Assembly: GCF_023148685.1 (NCBI RefSeq)
Contig: NZ_JAHXNL010000017.1
Coordinates: 1 to 64,000, forward strand
Source: Georgenia sp. EYE_87
GTDB taxonomy: Bacteria; Actinomycetota; Actinomycetes; Actinomycetales; Actinomycetaceae
DNA length: 64,000 bases
Reading direction: 5' to 3'
In this document: positions 15,742-23,248 of the stretch, piece by piece
How the letters are laid out: each line of letters starts with the position of its first letter
How positions within the stretch are numbered: position 1 is the stretch's first letter
Made by a program: the position numbers and the translations under genes
The notes under the pieces: model-generated
The model's input: only the letters and a program-made list of their open reading frames with translations
Database searches by the model: none
What the model was told of the DNA's origin: nothing

Positions 15742-16272
15742 TCACCGCTGCGCGGTGGTGGTCGGCCCTTCGGCTTGGTTTGCCCGGACCAGCGTGGTGA
15801 AGCGGTACCGCAGCCCGCCGGCGGAGGCGTGCCAGCCCCGGTCGGGGTCGGCGGCCGCGACCTCCCACTCCCGGTCGTCGACCACGGGGGCGCGGGTGTC
15901 GCCGTCGACCGCTAGGTCGATGTCGGTCACCTCGAGGCGGTCCGCCCGGTCGATCGACTCGGCGTAGAGCTGCCCGCCGCCGATGACCCACACGTCCCCG
16001 TCGCCCGCCATGGCGAGCGCCTCGTCGAGCGTCGTGGCCGTCTCCGCGCCGTCGGCGACGAAGCCGGGGCGGCGTGAGAGGACGATGTTCCGGCGCCCCG
16101 GAAGAGGTCGGTAGCGCGGGTCGAGCGACTCCCAGGTCGCCCGTCCCATGACGACCGTCGCGCCCGAGGTGGTGCTGCGGAAATGCCTGAGGTCCTCCGG
16201 CAGGTGCCAGGGCATCGTGCCGTGGGCGCCGATCACGCGGTCGTGGGCCTGGGCCCAGATGAGGCCGAGCAC
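15742..16272 (-). CDS. folA: dihydrofolate reductase
   Basis: This 176-aa enzyme reduces dihydrofolate to tetrahydrofolate with NADPH. Family motifs are LIWAQAHDRVIGAHGTMPWHLPEDLRHF at the N-terminus (substrate and cofactor loop), VVMGRATWESL and VWVIGGGQLYAE. The acidic active-site residue is in LPEDL. The start is a GTG overlapping the thyA stop by one base (TAGTG), so the two are translationally coupled and the product order ThyA then FolA follows the pathway, because thymidylate synthase generates dihydrofolate. The protein length is normal for a bacterial type I DHFR. A DHFR active site of this type is the usual trimethoprim target. Confidence 0.93.
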   Translation of the reverse strand: MLGLIWAQAHDRVIGAHGTMPWHLPEDLRHFRSTTSGATVVMGRATWESLDPRYRPLPGRRNIVLSRRPGFVADGAETATTLDEALAMAGDGDVWVIGGGQLYAESIDRADRLEVTDIDLAVDGDTRAPVVDDREWEVAAADPDRGWHASAGGLRYRFTTLVRANQAEGPTTTAQR

Positions 16273-17135
16273 TAGACGGCGACCGGCGCCTTGATGGCGG
16301 GGTGGTGCCGATAGCCCACGACCTCGACGTCGTCGAAGCCGTACTCGAAGAGCGACGGCGCCCTCCGCAGCTTGAGGGTGGGGAACGGGAACGGGGCGCG
16401 GGCCAGCTGCTCGCGGACCTGCTCGACGTGGTTGTCGTAGATGTGGCAGTCCCCGCCGGTCCACACGAAGTCCCCCACCTCGAGGCCGGTCTGCTGGGCG
16501 ACCATGTGGGTGAGCAGCGCGTAGGAGGCGATGTTGAACGGCACGCCGAGGAACAGGTCGGCGCTGCGCTGGTAGAGCTGGCAGGACAGCTTCCCGTCGG
16601 CCACGTAGAACTGGAAGAAAGCGTGGCACGGCATCAGCGCCATCTTGTCCAGGTCGGCCACGTTCCAGGCGGAGACGATGATGCGGCGTGAGTCGGGGTT
16701 GGTGCGCAGCGTCTCGAGCACCTGCTGCAGCTGGTCGATGTGCCCGCCGTCGGGCGTGGGCCAGGAGCGCCACTGCACGCCATAGACCGGGCCCAGCTCG
16801 CCGTCGTCCGCGGCCCACTCGTTCCAGATCCGGATCCCGTTCTCCTGCAGCCACCGCACGTTGGAGTCCCCGCGCAGGAACCACAGCAGCTCGCCGACCA
16901 CCGAGTGGAGGTGCACGCGCTTGGTGGTGACCAGCGGGAAGCCCTCGGCGAGGTCGAAGCGCATCTGGTGGCCGAAGACGCTCCGCGTACCCGTCCCCGT
17001 GCGGTCGCTCTTGGGCGTGCCGTGCTCGAGGACGTGACGCAGCAGGTCTTCGTAGGCGGTGCTGACAGCGCGAGCGCCGGCGGCGCTCTCCTGCGGCTCG
17101 GCGACGGACGGGGCGGCGGCGGGGGAGGACGTCAC
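16272..17135 (-). CDS. thyA: thymidylate synthase ThyA
   Basis: ThyA methylates dUMP to dTMP using methylene-tetrahydrofolate. The 287-aa sequence shows the [11 protein letters not shown] phosphate-binding loop, [11 protein letters not shown], the active-site [11 protein letters not shown] (C170), [13 protein letters not shown] and GDCHIYDNH. The first ~25 residues are an Ala-rich extension before the conserved [12 protein letters not shown]. The start is GTG 17135, placed six bases after a TAGGAT -10 box, giving a leaderless transcript; no Shine-Dalgarno is present. It heads the thyA-folA pair. An 8-bp tandem repeat array starts three bases upstream of the -10 box. Confidence 0.95.
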   Translation of the reverse strand: MTSSPAAAPSVAEPQESAAGARAVSTAYEDLLRHVLEHGTPKSDRTGTGTRSVFGHQMRFDLAEGFPLVTTKRVHLHSVVGELLWFLRGDSNVRWLQENGIRIWNEWAADDGELGPVYGVQWRSWPTPDGGHIDQLQQVLETLRTNPDSRRIIVSAWNVADLDKMALMPCHAFFQFYVADGKLSCQLYQRSADLFLGVPFNIASYALLTHMVAQQTGLEVGDFVWTGGDCHIYDNHVEQVREQLARAPFPFPTLKLRRAPSLFEYGFDDVEVVGYRHHPAIKAPVAV

Positions 17136-17147
17136 CCCTGCATCCTA
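17135..17147 (-). promoter_or_regulatory. leaderless -10 box of thyA
   Basis: On the minus strand TAGGAT (17147-17142) ends six bases before GTG 17135, so the mRNA probably starts with the GTG. Confidence 0.6.
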
Positions 17148-17150
17148 GGC

Positions 17151-17214
17151 GGCCCTGCGGCCCTGCGGCCCTGCGGCCCTGCGGCCCTGCGGACCTGCGG
17201 ACCCGCGGACCTGC
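17151..17214. repeat. 8-bp tandem repeat, 8 copies, beside thyA promoter
   Basis: Five perfect copies of GGCCCTGC (17151-17190) are followed by three variants (GGACCTGC, GGACCCGC, GGACCTGC). The array fills the place of the thyA -35 region. Confidence 0.9.
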
Positions 17215-17261
17215 GGGCGTGACGGCGGCGGGGCGGCGGGTGGGGCGCCCGCAGACGTGAG

Positions 17262-17290
17262 GACGCCCACGCCGGCGCGGCGTGGGCGTC
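17262..17290 (-). terminator. hsp20 terminator hairpin
   Basis: A perfect 12-bp stem (17262-17273 with 17279-17290, loop GGCGC) lies 24 bases beyond the hsp20 stop on the minus strand. Confidence 0.75.
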
Positions 17291-17313
17291 GGGCGGGTCC
17301 GCGGTACGCGGGG

Positions 17314-17760
17314 TTAGGCGGACGCGCTCTCCTTCTGCTCGACGGCCGCCGGCTCCGAGCTCGCCGTGTGGCTGACCTGGATCTTGCGGGGCCTGGCCTC
17401 CTCGGCCACCGGGATCGTCAGGGTCAGCACGCCGTCGGCGTAGGAGGCCTCGATGCGGTCGAGTGCGAGGCCGTTGCCGAGGGAGAGCTGGCGTGCGAAC
17501 GTGCCGGTGGGGCGCTCGTGCGAGAGCCACTGGGCGTCCTCGGCGACGTCGGAACGGCGCTCGGCGCGCACCGTCAGGGTGCGGTCCTCGACGTCGATGT
17601 CGATCGAGGACGGGTCGACGCCGGGGAGGTCCATGCGGGCGATGAAGTTCTCACCCTGGCGGAAGAGGTCGAGGGGCATGCCGGGCGAGGAAGGGACCTG
17701 GCGCATCGCGTTGGTGAGCCAGCGGTCCATGTCACGGAACGGGTCGTAGCGGGTAGCCAT
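17314..17760 (-). CDS. Hsp20/alpha-crystallin small heat-shock protein
   Basis: This 148-aa ATP-independent chaperone holds unfolding proteins. It has a short N-terminal arm (TRYDPFRDMDRWLTNAM), an alpha-crystallin domain from ~35 to ~130 with FIARMDLPGVDPSSIDIDVEDRTLTVRAERR, and a C-terminal AR-R-K-IQV variant of the I-x-I oligomer motif region. The start is ATG 17760, which has GGAGG eight bases upstream; the ATG at 17775 has no Shine-Dalgarno and would add only five residues. A perfect CIRCE element lies 74-100 bases upstream and a HAIR-like dyad just beyond it, so heat induction through HrcA and possibly HspR is likely. It is transcribed alone and ends at a hairpin. Confidence 0.9.
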   Translation of the reverse strand: MATRYDPFRDMDRWLTNAMRQVPSSPGMPLDLFRQGENFIARMDLPGVDPSSIDIDVEDRTLTVRAERRSDVAEDAQWLSHERPTGTFARQLSLGNGLALDRIEASYADGVLTLTIPVAEEARPRKIQVSHTASSEPAAVEQKESASA

Positions 17761-17833
17761 GGGATCAGCCTCCATGAGTGTCGGTCCGGACGGTCCGGAC
17801 CAGCCGACCGAGCTCCCGGCCGGTGCCTCATTT

Positions 17834-17860
17834 TTAGCACTCAGCCACTGCGAGTGCTAA
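17834..17860. promoter_or_regulatory. perfect CIRCE element (HrcA operator)
   Basis: TTAGCACTC, nine bases, GAGTGCTAA: an exact match to the HrcA-binding CIRCE consensus, 74 bases upstream of the hsp20 start. Confidence 0.92.
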
Positions 17861-17883
17861 GGGCTATCGCTGACGGCGAAAAG

Positions 17884-17902
17884 TTGAGCCGGTGACGCTC
17901 AA
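17884..17902. promoter_or_regulatory. HAIR-like dyad (possible HspR site)
   Basis: TTGAGC-N7-GCTCAA has the geometry of the HspR HAIR box (CTTGAGT-N7-ACTCAAG) with one changed base per arm. It lies 24 bases from CIRCE on the upstream side of hsp20. Confidence 0.5.
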
Positions 17903-17968
17903 GTCTTATTAACCCGCAGGTGGGACGGTCAGTTCGCGCGGGAGAGGTAGGCCGGACGCGCAGCGCGG

Positions 17969-18062
17969 GCAGGCCCTGATCGTGCGCGTCGGGCGTCACG
18001 GCGACCGTCGCCGGGCGCTGCAGGCAGGCCCTGGTCGCGCGCGTCGGGGGGGCGCCACGGCG
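17969..18062. repeat. imperfect direct repeat of ~36 bp
   Basis: 17969-18003 and 18024-18062 are close copies, starting GCAGGCCCTG(A/G)TCG and ending CACGGCG. They lie in the 466-bp region between hsp20 and the flavodoxin-like gene. The rest of that region holds CIRCE, the HAIR-like site and no gene. Confidence 0.7.
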
Positions 18063-18226
18063 GACGGCCGGGGGGTGCGGCGGGGACACGGCGGGGCTGC
18101 GGAAGCGGACATCGAGAGCGACACCGGCCACCACCCGGATGTCGACCGTTCCTGCCGGACTGAGGGCGCCGAGGTCTGGCTTTTGACCTCCGCATGCCGC
18201 ATCCTTGGCACGTCGAAGGAGTCGCC

Positions 18227-18763
18227 ATGAAGATCCTCGTGACAGCGGCCAGCCGCCACGGTGCGACGGCCGAGATCGCCGGGCTGCTCGCGGAGCGGCT
18301 CGCCGCCCGCGGCCACGAGGGCGACCTGCGGCCACCCGAGGAGGTCGAGGACCTGCAAGGGATCGAGGCGGTCGTCCTGGGCAGCGCCGTGTACGCCGGC
18401 ATGTGGCTCAAGACGGCGCGGGACGCGGTGGACAGGCTCGGGCCAGACCTGCGGCGGCTACCGGTCTGGCTCTTCTCGTCCGGCCCGCTGGGGGACCCGC
18501 CGCTGCCGCACGAGGAGCCCGACGTCGCCGGGCTCGTCGCGGCGACCGGTGCGATCGAGCACCGGACCTTCCCCGGCGCGCTCGACCTGCACAAGCTGCA
18601 GTACAGCGAGCGGCTGATCGTGCGCGCGTCGCACGTGCCCGAGGGGGACTTCAGGGACCCCGCGGCGGTGCGGGAGTGGGCCGAGCGCATCGACGCGCAC
18701 CTGCGGGCCGGCCCGCGGCCCGCGCGGCAGGGGGTGACCGACGGCGGGGAGGCCGCCGCGTGA
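18227..18763 (+). CDS. flavodoxin-domain protein (HemG-like)
   Basis: This 178-aa protein belongs to the flavodoxin-5 group. The N-terminal FMN phosphate loop reads VTAASRHGATAEIA (5-18), and GSAVYAGMWLKTARDAVDR follows (~55-73), with LPVWLFSSGPLGD as the next strand and FMN loop. These are the landmarks of proteins often labelled menaquinone-dependent protoporphyrinogen oxidase, but in actinobacteria without other heme genes alongside, a general FMN-redox role is as likely. The ATG at 18227 has AAGGAG seven bases upstream. Its stop codon lies inside the left arm of a 14-bp hairpin that probably terminates transcription toward the convergent aldo-keto reductase operon. Confidence 0.8.
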   Translation: MKILVTAASRHGATAEIAGLLAERLAARGHEGDLRPPEEVEDLQGIEAVVLGSAVYAGMWLKTARDAVDRLGPDLRRLPVWLFSSGPLGDPPLPHEEPDVAGLVAATGAIEHRTFPGALDLHKLQYSERLIVRASHVPEGDFRDPAAVREWAERIDAHLRAGPRPARQGVTDGGEAAA

Positions 18764-18809
18764 GCCGGTGACGGCTCCCGCGCAGAGGACCCTCTCCGGC
18801 TCACGCGGC
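18755..18809. terminator. long-loop hairpin between convergent genes
   Basis: A perfect 14-bp stem (18755-18768 with 18796-18809) with a 27-base loop spans the flavodoxin-like stop codon. It is shared between the convergent flavodoxin-like and aldo-keto reductase genes. Confidence 0.5.
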
Positions 18810-18854
18810 GGAGGTGGACGCTCCCCGCGCAGAGGGAACGGTCCTTCGTCCGGC

Positions 18855-19652
18855 TCAGGACCCGAGCGCGTCGATCGCCGCGATCTCCTCCGCGCTCAGG
18901 TCGAGCTCGACGGAGGCGAGGTTCGACGCGAGGCGCTCCGCCCGCACGGACTTGGGGATGACCACGTACCCGTGCCCGAGGTGCCAGGCGAGCACCACCT
19001 GGGCCGCGGTGGCGCCGTGCGCGTCCGCCACGCGGGCGAGCGTGGGATGGTCGAGATCGGTGCGCCTGAACGGGCTGTACCCCTCGAGGACGACGCCGCG
19101 GTCGCGGAGGGACTCGACCAGCTTGGGGTCGTGGTCCGTCGGGCTCCAGGGGACCTGGTCGATCGCGGGACCGGTGCCGGTGGCTCGGACCAGCTCGTCG
19201 ATGAGGTCCGGGGAGTAGTTCGAGACGCCGACGGCGGTCGTCCGCCCGCGCTCGCGGGCGACGAGGAAGCGTTCCCACATCCGCACGCTGCCGTCCTCGC
19301 CGTGCGGCGGCCAGTGCACGAGCCAGAGGTCGACGCGGTCGAGCCGGAGGTCGCGCAGCGACCGCTCGAGGGTCGCGTCCTCCTGCCCGAGGCGGTCGGG
19401 CGGGCACTTCGTGGTGATGAAGAGCTCGTCACGATCCACGCCCGAGTCGGCGAGGGCTCGGCCGATCTCCGCCTCGTTGCCGTACATCGTGGCGGTGTCG
19501 AGGTGGCGGTAGCCGAGGTCGAGGGCCGTCCGCACCGCCCGGTACGCCTCGTCGCCGCGTGCCTGCCAGGTGCCGAGCCCGAGCAGGGGGACCGGAACGG
19601 TGCCGCCCGCCGTCGCCAGCGGCACCGTCGGCACGGTCACCGCCGTCATCAT
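18855..19652 (-). CDS. aldo/keto reductase (2,5-diketo-D-gluconate reductase-like)
   Basis: This 265-aa NADPH-dependent TIM-barrel oxidoreductase has the catalytic tetrad in order: Asp in LGYRHLDTA, Tyr in MYGNE, Lys in FITTKCP and His in LWLVHWPP. The C-terminal cofactor motif is YVVIPKSVRAERLASN. Length and motifs place it near the 2,5-diketo-D-gluconic acid reductase group (AKR5 type), though small aldehydes are possible substrates. The ATG at 19652 overlaps the stop of the EcsC-like gene (ATGA), and a second ATG follows at 19649; GGAGG lies one to four bases upstream. It is the last gene of an osmC/EcsC-like/AKR operon, suggesting a role in dealing with reactive carbonyls or peroxides. 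Confidence 0.87.
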   Translation of the reverse strand: MMTAVTVPTVPLATAGGTVPVPLLGLGTWQARGDEAYRAVRTALDLGYRHLDTATMYGNEAEIGRALADSGVDRDELFITTKCPPDRLGQEDATLERSLRDLRLDRVDLWLVHWPPHGEDGSVRMWERFLVARERGRTTAVGVSNYSPDLIDELVRATGTGPAIDQVPWSPTDHDPKLVESLRDRGVVLEGYSPFRRTDLDHPTLARVADAHGATAAQVVLAWHLGHGYVVIPKSVRAERLASNLASVELDLSAEEIAAIDALGS

Positions 19653-20359
19653 GCCTCCGCGAAGGTCGCCGGAGCCGGGCCGAACAGTGCCTGCGTCCCC
19701 TCGATGACGTTCTTGGCCATGGCACGGGTGCCGGCGTAGCCGATCACGGCACCGACGCCGAAGGGTGCGAGACGCCCCAGCGCGAGCGCGCCGCCGCGGG
19801 CGGCCCCCCACCGCAGGAGCCGGTGGGTGATGGCCTTGTTCACCGCGCGGACGGTGCCGAGCGGCAGCTTGGTGATGGCCGCCTTGGTCCAGTAGAGCGT
19901 GCCGAGACCGAGCTGCCCCGAGATCGCCTCGGCGCCGTCCTCGCCGAGGAGTGCGGCGAGGAGGAGGGTGCGACGTCGTTCGACGTCCTCCACCCGCACC
20001 CCGTGGATCGAGGCGAGGCCCATGACGTGGTTGGCCGAGGCGGAGAGGAACGCGACCGTCTGGACGGTGGTGAGGCCGAGGGCGGTGACGGTGCCCACGC
20101 CCGGGACCGCCGCTGTGGCGCCCACGGCGCCGCCGAGGCGGGACGCGCGGCGCAGGTAGCGCTTCTCGAGGAGCGCGACGAGCTCCGCCGGGCTCAGAGC
20201 CGGGTTCGAGCGGCGCAGCTCTGCCACGTGCTCGTCCGCCCGCGACGCCCGGCGGACCGCCAGGTCCAGGAGCCGCTCGGGGGCGTTGCGCCGCCTCGCC
20301 GATCCGCGCACGTCCTGCTCGTCGCGCACGGAGGCCGCGGCACCGTTGCGCGCGCTCAT
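19649..20359 (-). CDS. EcsC-like hydrophobic protein
   Basis: This 236-aa protein has a basic, hydrophilic N-terminus, then glycine- and alanine-rich hydrophobic stretches (GGAVGATAAVPGVGTVTALG ~75-94, and APFGVGAVIGYAGTRAMAK ~205-223) separated by helical charged segments. This alternation resembles EcsC-family proteins, which are membrane-associated and of unknown biochemical function; I see no catalytic motif. It starts with an ATG overlapping the osmC stop (ATGA) and ends overlapping the AKR start, so the three proteins are made together. The family call is tentative. A membrane-inserted helper of the stress operon is the most I can infer. Confidence 0.5.
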   Translation of the reverse strand: MSARNGAAASVRDEQDVRGSARRRNAPERLLDLAVRRASRADEHVAELRRSNPALSPAELVALLEKRYLRRASRLGGAVGATAAVPGVGTVTALGLTTVQTVAFLSASANHVMGLASIHGVRVEDVERRRTLLLAALLGEDGAEAISGQLGLGTLYWTKAAITKLPLGTVRAVNKAITHRLLRWGAARGGALALGRLAPFGVGAVIGYAGTRAMAKNVIEGTQALFGPAPATFAEA

Positions 20360-20823
20360 CCGGCCACCTCGTCGGTGAAGAGAATGGTGTGCGGCGCGCC
20401 GGCGTCCAGCGTCCGCCCGACGGTGCAGTGCCGCTCGATGGCCGCCTCGGCCCGCTCGAGCGTCCGCGTGCGGGTCGCCTCGTCCAGGCCCGAGAGATCG
20501 GTGACGATCTCGACGGTCAGCGCCTCGTACCGGTTCTCGTCCTCGTTCTTCTGGTTCGCGACCCCGATGGCCGCGGCGAAGTCCGCGCCGAGGGCGTGCG
20601 AGAGGCGGTGGTCCGCCGAGAGGCCGCTGCAGGTGGCAAGGGCCAGCTGCAGCAGCTCGCCCGGTGTGAACTCGCCCTCGCCGTCGCCCACGCGCACCTG
20701 CGCGCCGCGGGCGTTGTGTCCCGTGTAGGCGCGGGTGCCGGTGCGCTCGGCCCACAGCGCCCGGCTGGGTGGGTCGTCGACGGTGTCCGGGGAGGTGGTG
20801 GTGTCCAGCTCGACATCGCTCAT
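20356..20823 (-). CDS. OsmC-family peroxide-reducing protein
   Basis: This 155-aa protein has the OsmC/Ohr fold pattern: GEFTPGELLQLALATCSGLSADHRLSHALG with the peroxidatic Cys in ATCSG, and the second Cys in IERHCTVGRTLDAG near the C-terminus. Both thiols needed for organic or fatty-acid hydroperoxide reduction are present. The N-terminal ~15 residues are an acidic Thr/Asp extension. It starts at ATG 20823, divergent from zwf across 128 bases. It heads the coupled operon with the EcsC-like and aldo-keto reductase genes. Proximity to zwf, which makes NADPH, fits an oxidative-stress theme, but co-regulation is not proved. Confidence 0.87.
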   Translation of the reverse strand: MSDVELDTTTSPDTVDDPPSRALWAERTGTRAYTGHNARGAQVRVGDGEGEFTPGELLQLALATCSGLSADHRLSHALGADFAAAIGVANQKNEDENRYEALTVEIVTDLSGLDEATRTRTLERAEAAIERHCTVGRTLDAGAPHTILFTDEVAG

Positions 20824-20939
20824 GGGCACGATCGTGGCACGCCACGGAGCGGGATGCCTGCCGCGTGCGCGTCCGCGGGACGGTGTCGCGCCGGACGCCC
20901 GCACGGCAGAGGCGGCGCGCCGGGCCCCGTCCGTCGGCG

Positions 20940-20952
20940 TAGGTTGTCGGCG
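20940..20952 (+). promoter_or_regulatory. leaderless -10 box of zwf
   Basis: TAGGTT (20940-20945) ends six bases before GTG 20952. No Shine-Dalgarno precedes the GTG. Confidence 0.6.
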
Positions 20953-22388
20953 TGAACGCTCCGACAGAACGGCACTCCCTGCCGGACTCCGTGGTCATCG
21001 TCCTCTTCGGCGCCACCGGCGACCTCGCCGGGCGCATGGTGATGCCTGCCATCCACGAGGTGCACTCCCGCGGCCTGATGCCGGACCACTGGCGTCTGAT
21101 CGGGTGCGCGGCGGAGGAGCTCGACGACGAGGGGTTCCGGGACCGCGTGGCGGCGTCGCTCGACGGCTCCGACACCGGCAGGCCGGCCGACTGGGCGACC
21201 ACCCGCTCGTGGCTCCGGTACTGCGGCGGCACCTTCAGCGCCGACGACCCGGGGGCTCTGCCTCGCACGCTGGCGGAGGTCCGCGAGGAGCTGGTGGCCG
21301 AGAGTGGCAGCGAGCCCCTCGTCCTGCACTTCCTCGCCGTGCCGCCCGTCGCGTTCACGCCGATCGCCCGCGGGCTGGGCGCGCACGGGCTCGCCGACGG
21401 CGCCCGGGTCGTCTTCGAGAAGCCGTACGGCACGTCGCTGGAGTCCTTCGAGGAGCTCGACGCCGCGGTGAAGGAGGTTCTCGCGGAGGACCAGATCTTC
21501 CGAATCGACCACTTCCTGGGCAAGGAGGGTGTCCAGACCATCTACGTCCTGCGCTTCGCCAACCAGCTCTTCGGCTCGGAGTGGTCCCGCGCGAGCGTCG
21601 ACCAGGTGCAGATCGACGTGCCCGAGGACCTCGACGTCGCGAACCGCATCGCGTTCTACGAGGCCACCGGGGCGGCGCTCGACATGATCGTCACCCACCT
21701 GTTCCAGGTGGCCGGGCAGGTGGCGATGGAGCCGCCGACGGACCTGCGCGACCCCGCGTCGGTCATCGCCGCCCGGGAGGCCGTGCTGCGGGCCTTCCGC
21801 CCCCTGGACCCGGTGCAGGACGTCGTCCTCGGCCAGTTCGAGGGGTACCGGGACATCGAGGGGGCCGCGCCGGACTCGACGCAGGACACGTTCGCCGCCG
21901 TCCGGCTCTGGGTGGACACGGAGCGCTGGCGCGGCGTGCCGTTCCTGCTGCGCACGGGCAAGCGCATGGCGCGCAAGACGCAGCGGATCACGCTCGTGCT
22001 CAAGCCACCGTTCGGGCCGCTGGCCGACAAGCTCGACGCCCCGAACACCATCGAGATCTGCTTCAGCGGCGACGGCGAGATCCAGCTCGGCATCACGGTC
22101 AAGACCCCGGGTCCGGACCTGAGCTACTCGTCCGGCAAGGCGGTGCTCGAGCTCGACGACGTCCCTGGCGGGGACCCGATCTCGCCGTACGCGTCGCTCA
22201 TCCACGACGCCCTGGTCGGGGACCGCTCGCTCTACACGACGGCAGAGGGGCTGCGGGCCGCCTTCGCCGCGTTCGCCCCGCTCCAGGGGCCCGAACGTCC
22301 CGACCCGGTCCCGTACGCACCCGGTTCCTGGGGCCCCGAGGAGGCGCACCGGCTCGCCGCGCCGCACCGGTGGATGCTGGGGGAGTAG
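20952..22388 (+). CDS. zwf: glucose-6-phosphate 1-dehydrogenase
   Basis: Zwf oxidises glucose-6-phosphate to 6-phosphogluconolactone and makes NADPH at the head of the pentose phosphate pathway. The 478-aa sequence shows the coenzyme loop GATGDLAG (20-27), EKPYG (156-160) and the active-site RIDHFLGKE (184-192), where the usual Tyr of RIDHYLGKE is Phe. The C-terminal beta+alpha domain is complete. It is the short single-gene form; no opcA, tal or tkt lies beside it, so it may be a second zwf paralogue in the genome. The GTG at 20952 follows a -10 box by six bases. A hairpin 150 bases downstream separates it from the convergent DUF2505 gene. Confidence 0.93.
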   Translation: MNAPTERHSLPDSVVIVLFGATGDLAGRMVMPAIHEVHSRGLMPDHWRLIGCAAEELDDEGFRDRVAASLDGSDTGRPADWATTRSWLRYCGGTFSADDPGALPRTLAEVREELVAESGSEPLVLHFLAVPPVAFTPIARGLGAHGLADGARVVFEKPYGTSLESFEELDAAVKEVLAEDQIFRIDHFLGKEGVQTIYVLRFANQLFGSEWSRASVDQVQIDVPEDLDVANRIAFYEATGAALDMIVTHLFQVAGQVAMEPPTDLRDPASVIAAREAVLRAFRPLDPVQDVVLGQFEGYRDIEGAAPDSTQDTFAAVRLWVDTERWRGVPFLLRTGKRMARKTQRITLVLKPPFGPLADKLDAPNTIEICFSGDGEIQLGITVKTPGPDLSYSSGKAVLELDDVPGGDPISPYASLIHDALVGDRSLYTTAEGLRAAFAAFAPLQGPERPDPVPYAPGSWGPEEAHRLAAPHRWMLGE

Positions 22389-22540
22389 GCGGCTGGCAGC
22401 TGGCCGCAGCGACCCGTCGAACCCTCAGCCGCAGCCCCGTTCGACGCTCGTGCTCCTTTCGGGACGGCGAGGCACGCTCGGTGCGGGGGCCATGAGAGTG
22501 TGCGTGGCGCAGATCACGGATCAGGTACGGTAGGGCCGCA

Positions 22541-22562
22541 CCTGGCTCAACGGCGAGCCAGG
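22541..22562. terminator. hairpin between zwf and DUF2505
   Basis: CCTGGCTC, loop AACGGC, GAGCCAGG: an 8-bp perfect stem in the 231-bp gap between convergent genes. Nothing else is visible in the gap. Confidence 0.5.
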
Positions 22563-22619
22563 CGCCTCGGCCCGGAGCCGTGCTTAGTCCACCGGCCCGG
22601 CGGCAGGGGCCGCGCGCAC

Positions 22620-23117
22620 TCAGCGCTGGGCCGCCAGGTGCTCGAGCCCGAGTCGTCGCTCCACGTCGACGACCTGGTCCACGGTGTCGACGGCGGCCTG
22701 CTCGATCGGCCTGCCGAAGAGCGGGACGGACGCCGTCACCTCGCCGTCGTAGGTCTCCTCGCACCCGGCCGCCGTCGGCGCGAGGCGCTGGCTGCCGCTG
22801 ACCCTGACCGGCACTCCCTGGATGTCGAGGGCGAGCGTGGAGGTCCGGGTGCCGTCCGCGGCCGGCGGTTCCCAGGCCTCGACGAGGCGCACGTCGAGCG
22901 ACTCGCCGACCAGGGAACGGAACGACGCCGGAACGGCTGTCGTGGGCATCTTCGCCCGCGTCGTCACGGTGAACGCCTGGCCGTCGCGGATGATCTCGGT
23001 GTCGGTCTCCAGGGCGCCCGCCGCCGCCATCTTGCGCTCGACGAACTCCTGGCTCGCCAGCATGGCGGCCACCGTCTCGACGTCGGCGGGGTAGGCGATG
23101 GTGGCGGCGAAGCGCAC
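22620..23117 (-). CDS. DUF2505 family protein (START/SRPBCC-like fold)
   Basis: This 165-aa protein begins MRFAATIAYPADVETVAAMLASQEFVERKM, the standard opening of DUF2505 proteins, and alternates strands and a final amphipathic helix (DTVDQVVDVERRLGLEHLA) as in SRPBCC/START-like lipid- or ligand-binding folds. No catalytic residues are evident; function is unknown. The GTG at 23117 has AAGGAG seven bases upstream, so this gene is read from a leader, unlike its divergent neighbour pdtaS whose transcript seems leaderless. Codon use and GC match the surroundings. Confidence 0.8.
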   Translation of the reverse strand: MRFAATIAYPADVETVAAMLASQEFVERKMAAAGALETDTEIIRDGQAFTVTTRAKMPTTAVPASFRSLVGESLDVRLVEAWEPPAADGTRTSTLALDIQGVPVRVSGSQRLAPTAAGCEETYDGEVTASVPLFGRPIEQAAVDTVDQVVDVERRLGLEHLAAQR

Positions 23118-23235
23118 GGCGACTCCTTCTCGGGCGGTGGCGCCCCGGGGGCGAGCGAACTGGCCGGCTCAGCGTAACCGGCACGGTGCGGACCGGCAGG
23201 TCGCCGGGGTGACCGGCCCGGCGCCCGCCAGCACC

Positions 23236-23248
23236 TACGCTGGGGTGG
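23236..23248 (+). promoter_or_regulatory. leaderless -10 box of pdtaS
   Basis: TACGCT (23236-23241) ends six bases before GTG 23248. Confidence 0.55.

Noticed and set aside
17151-17214. CRISPR array
   Set aside because: Units are 8 bp head to tail without spacers; no cas gene in the window. The same holds for the other tandem repeats.
22440-22500. Extra copies of the mrx/uvrD2 13-mer near 22.4-22.5 kb
   Set aside because: Only part of the unit (GCACGCTCG) matches, which is expected by chance in this composition.
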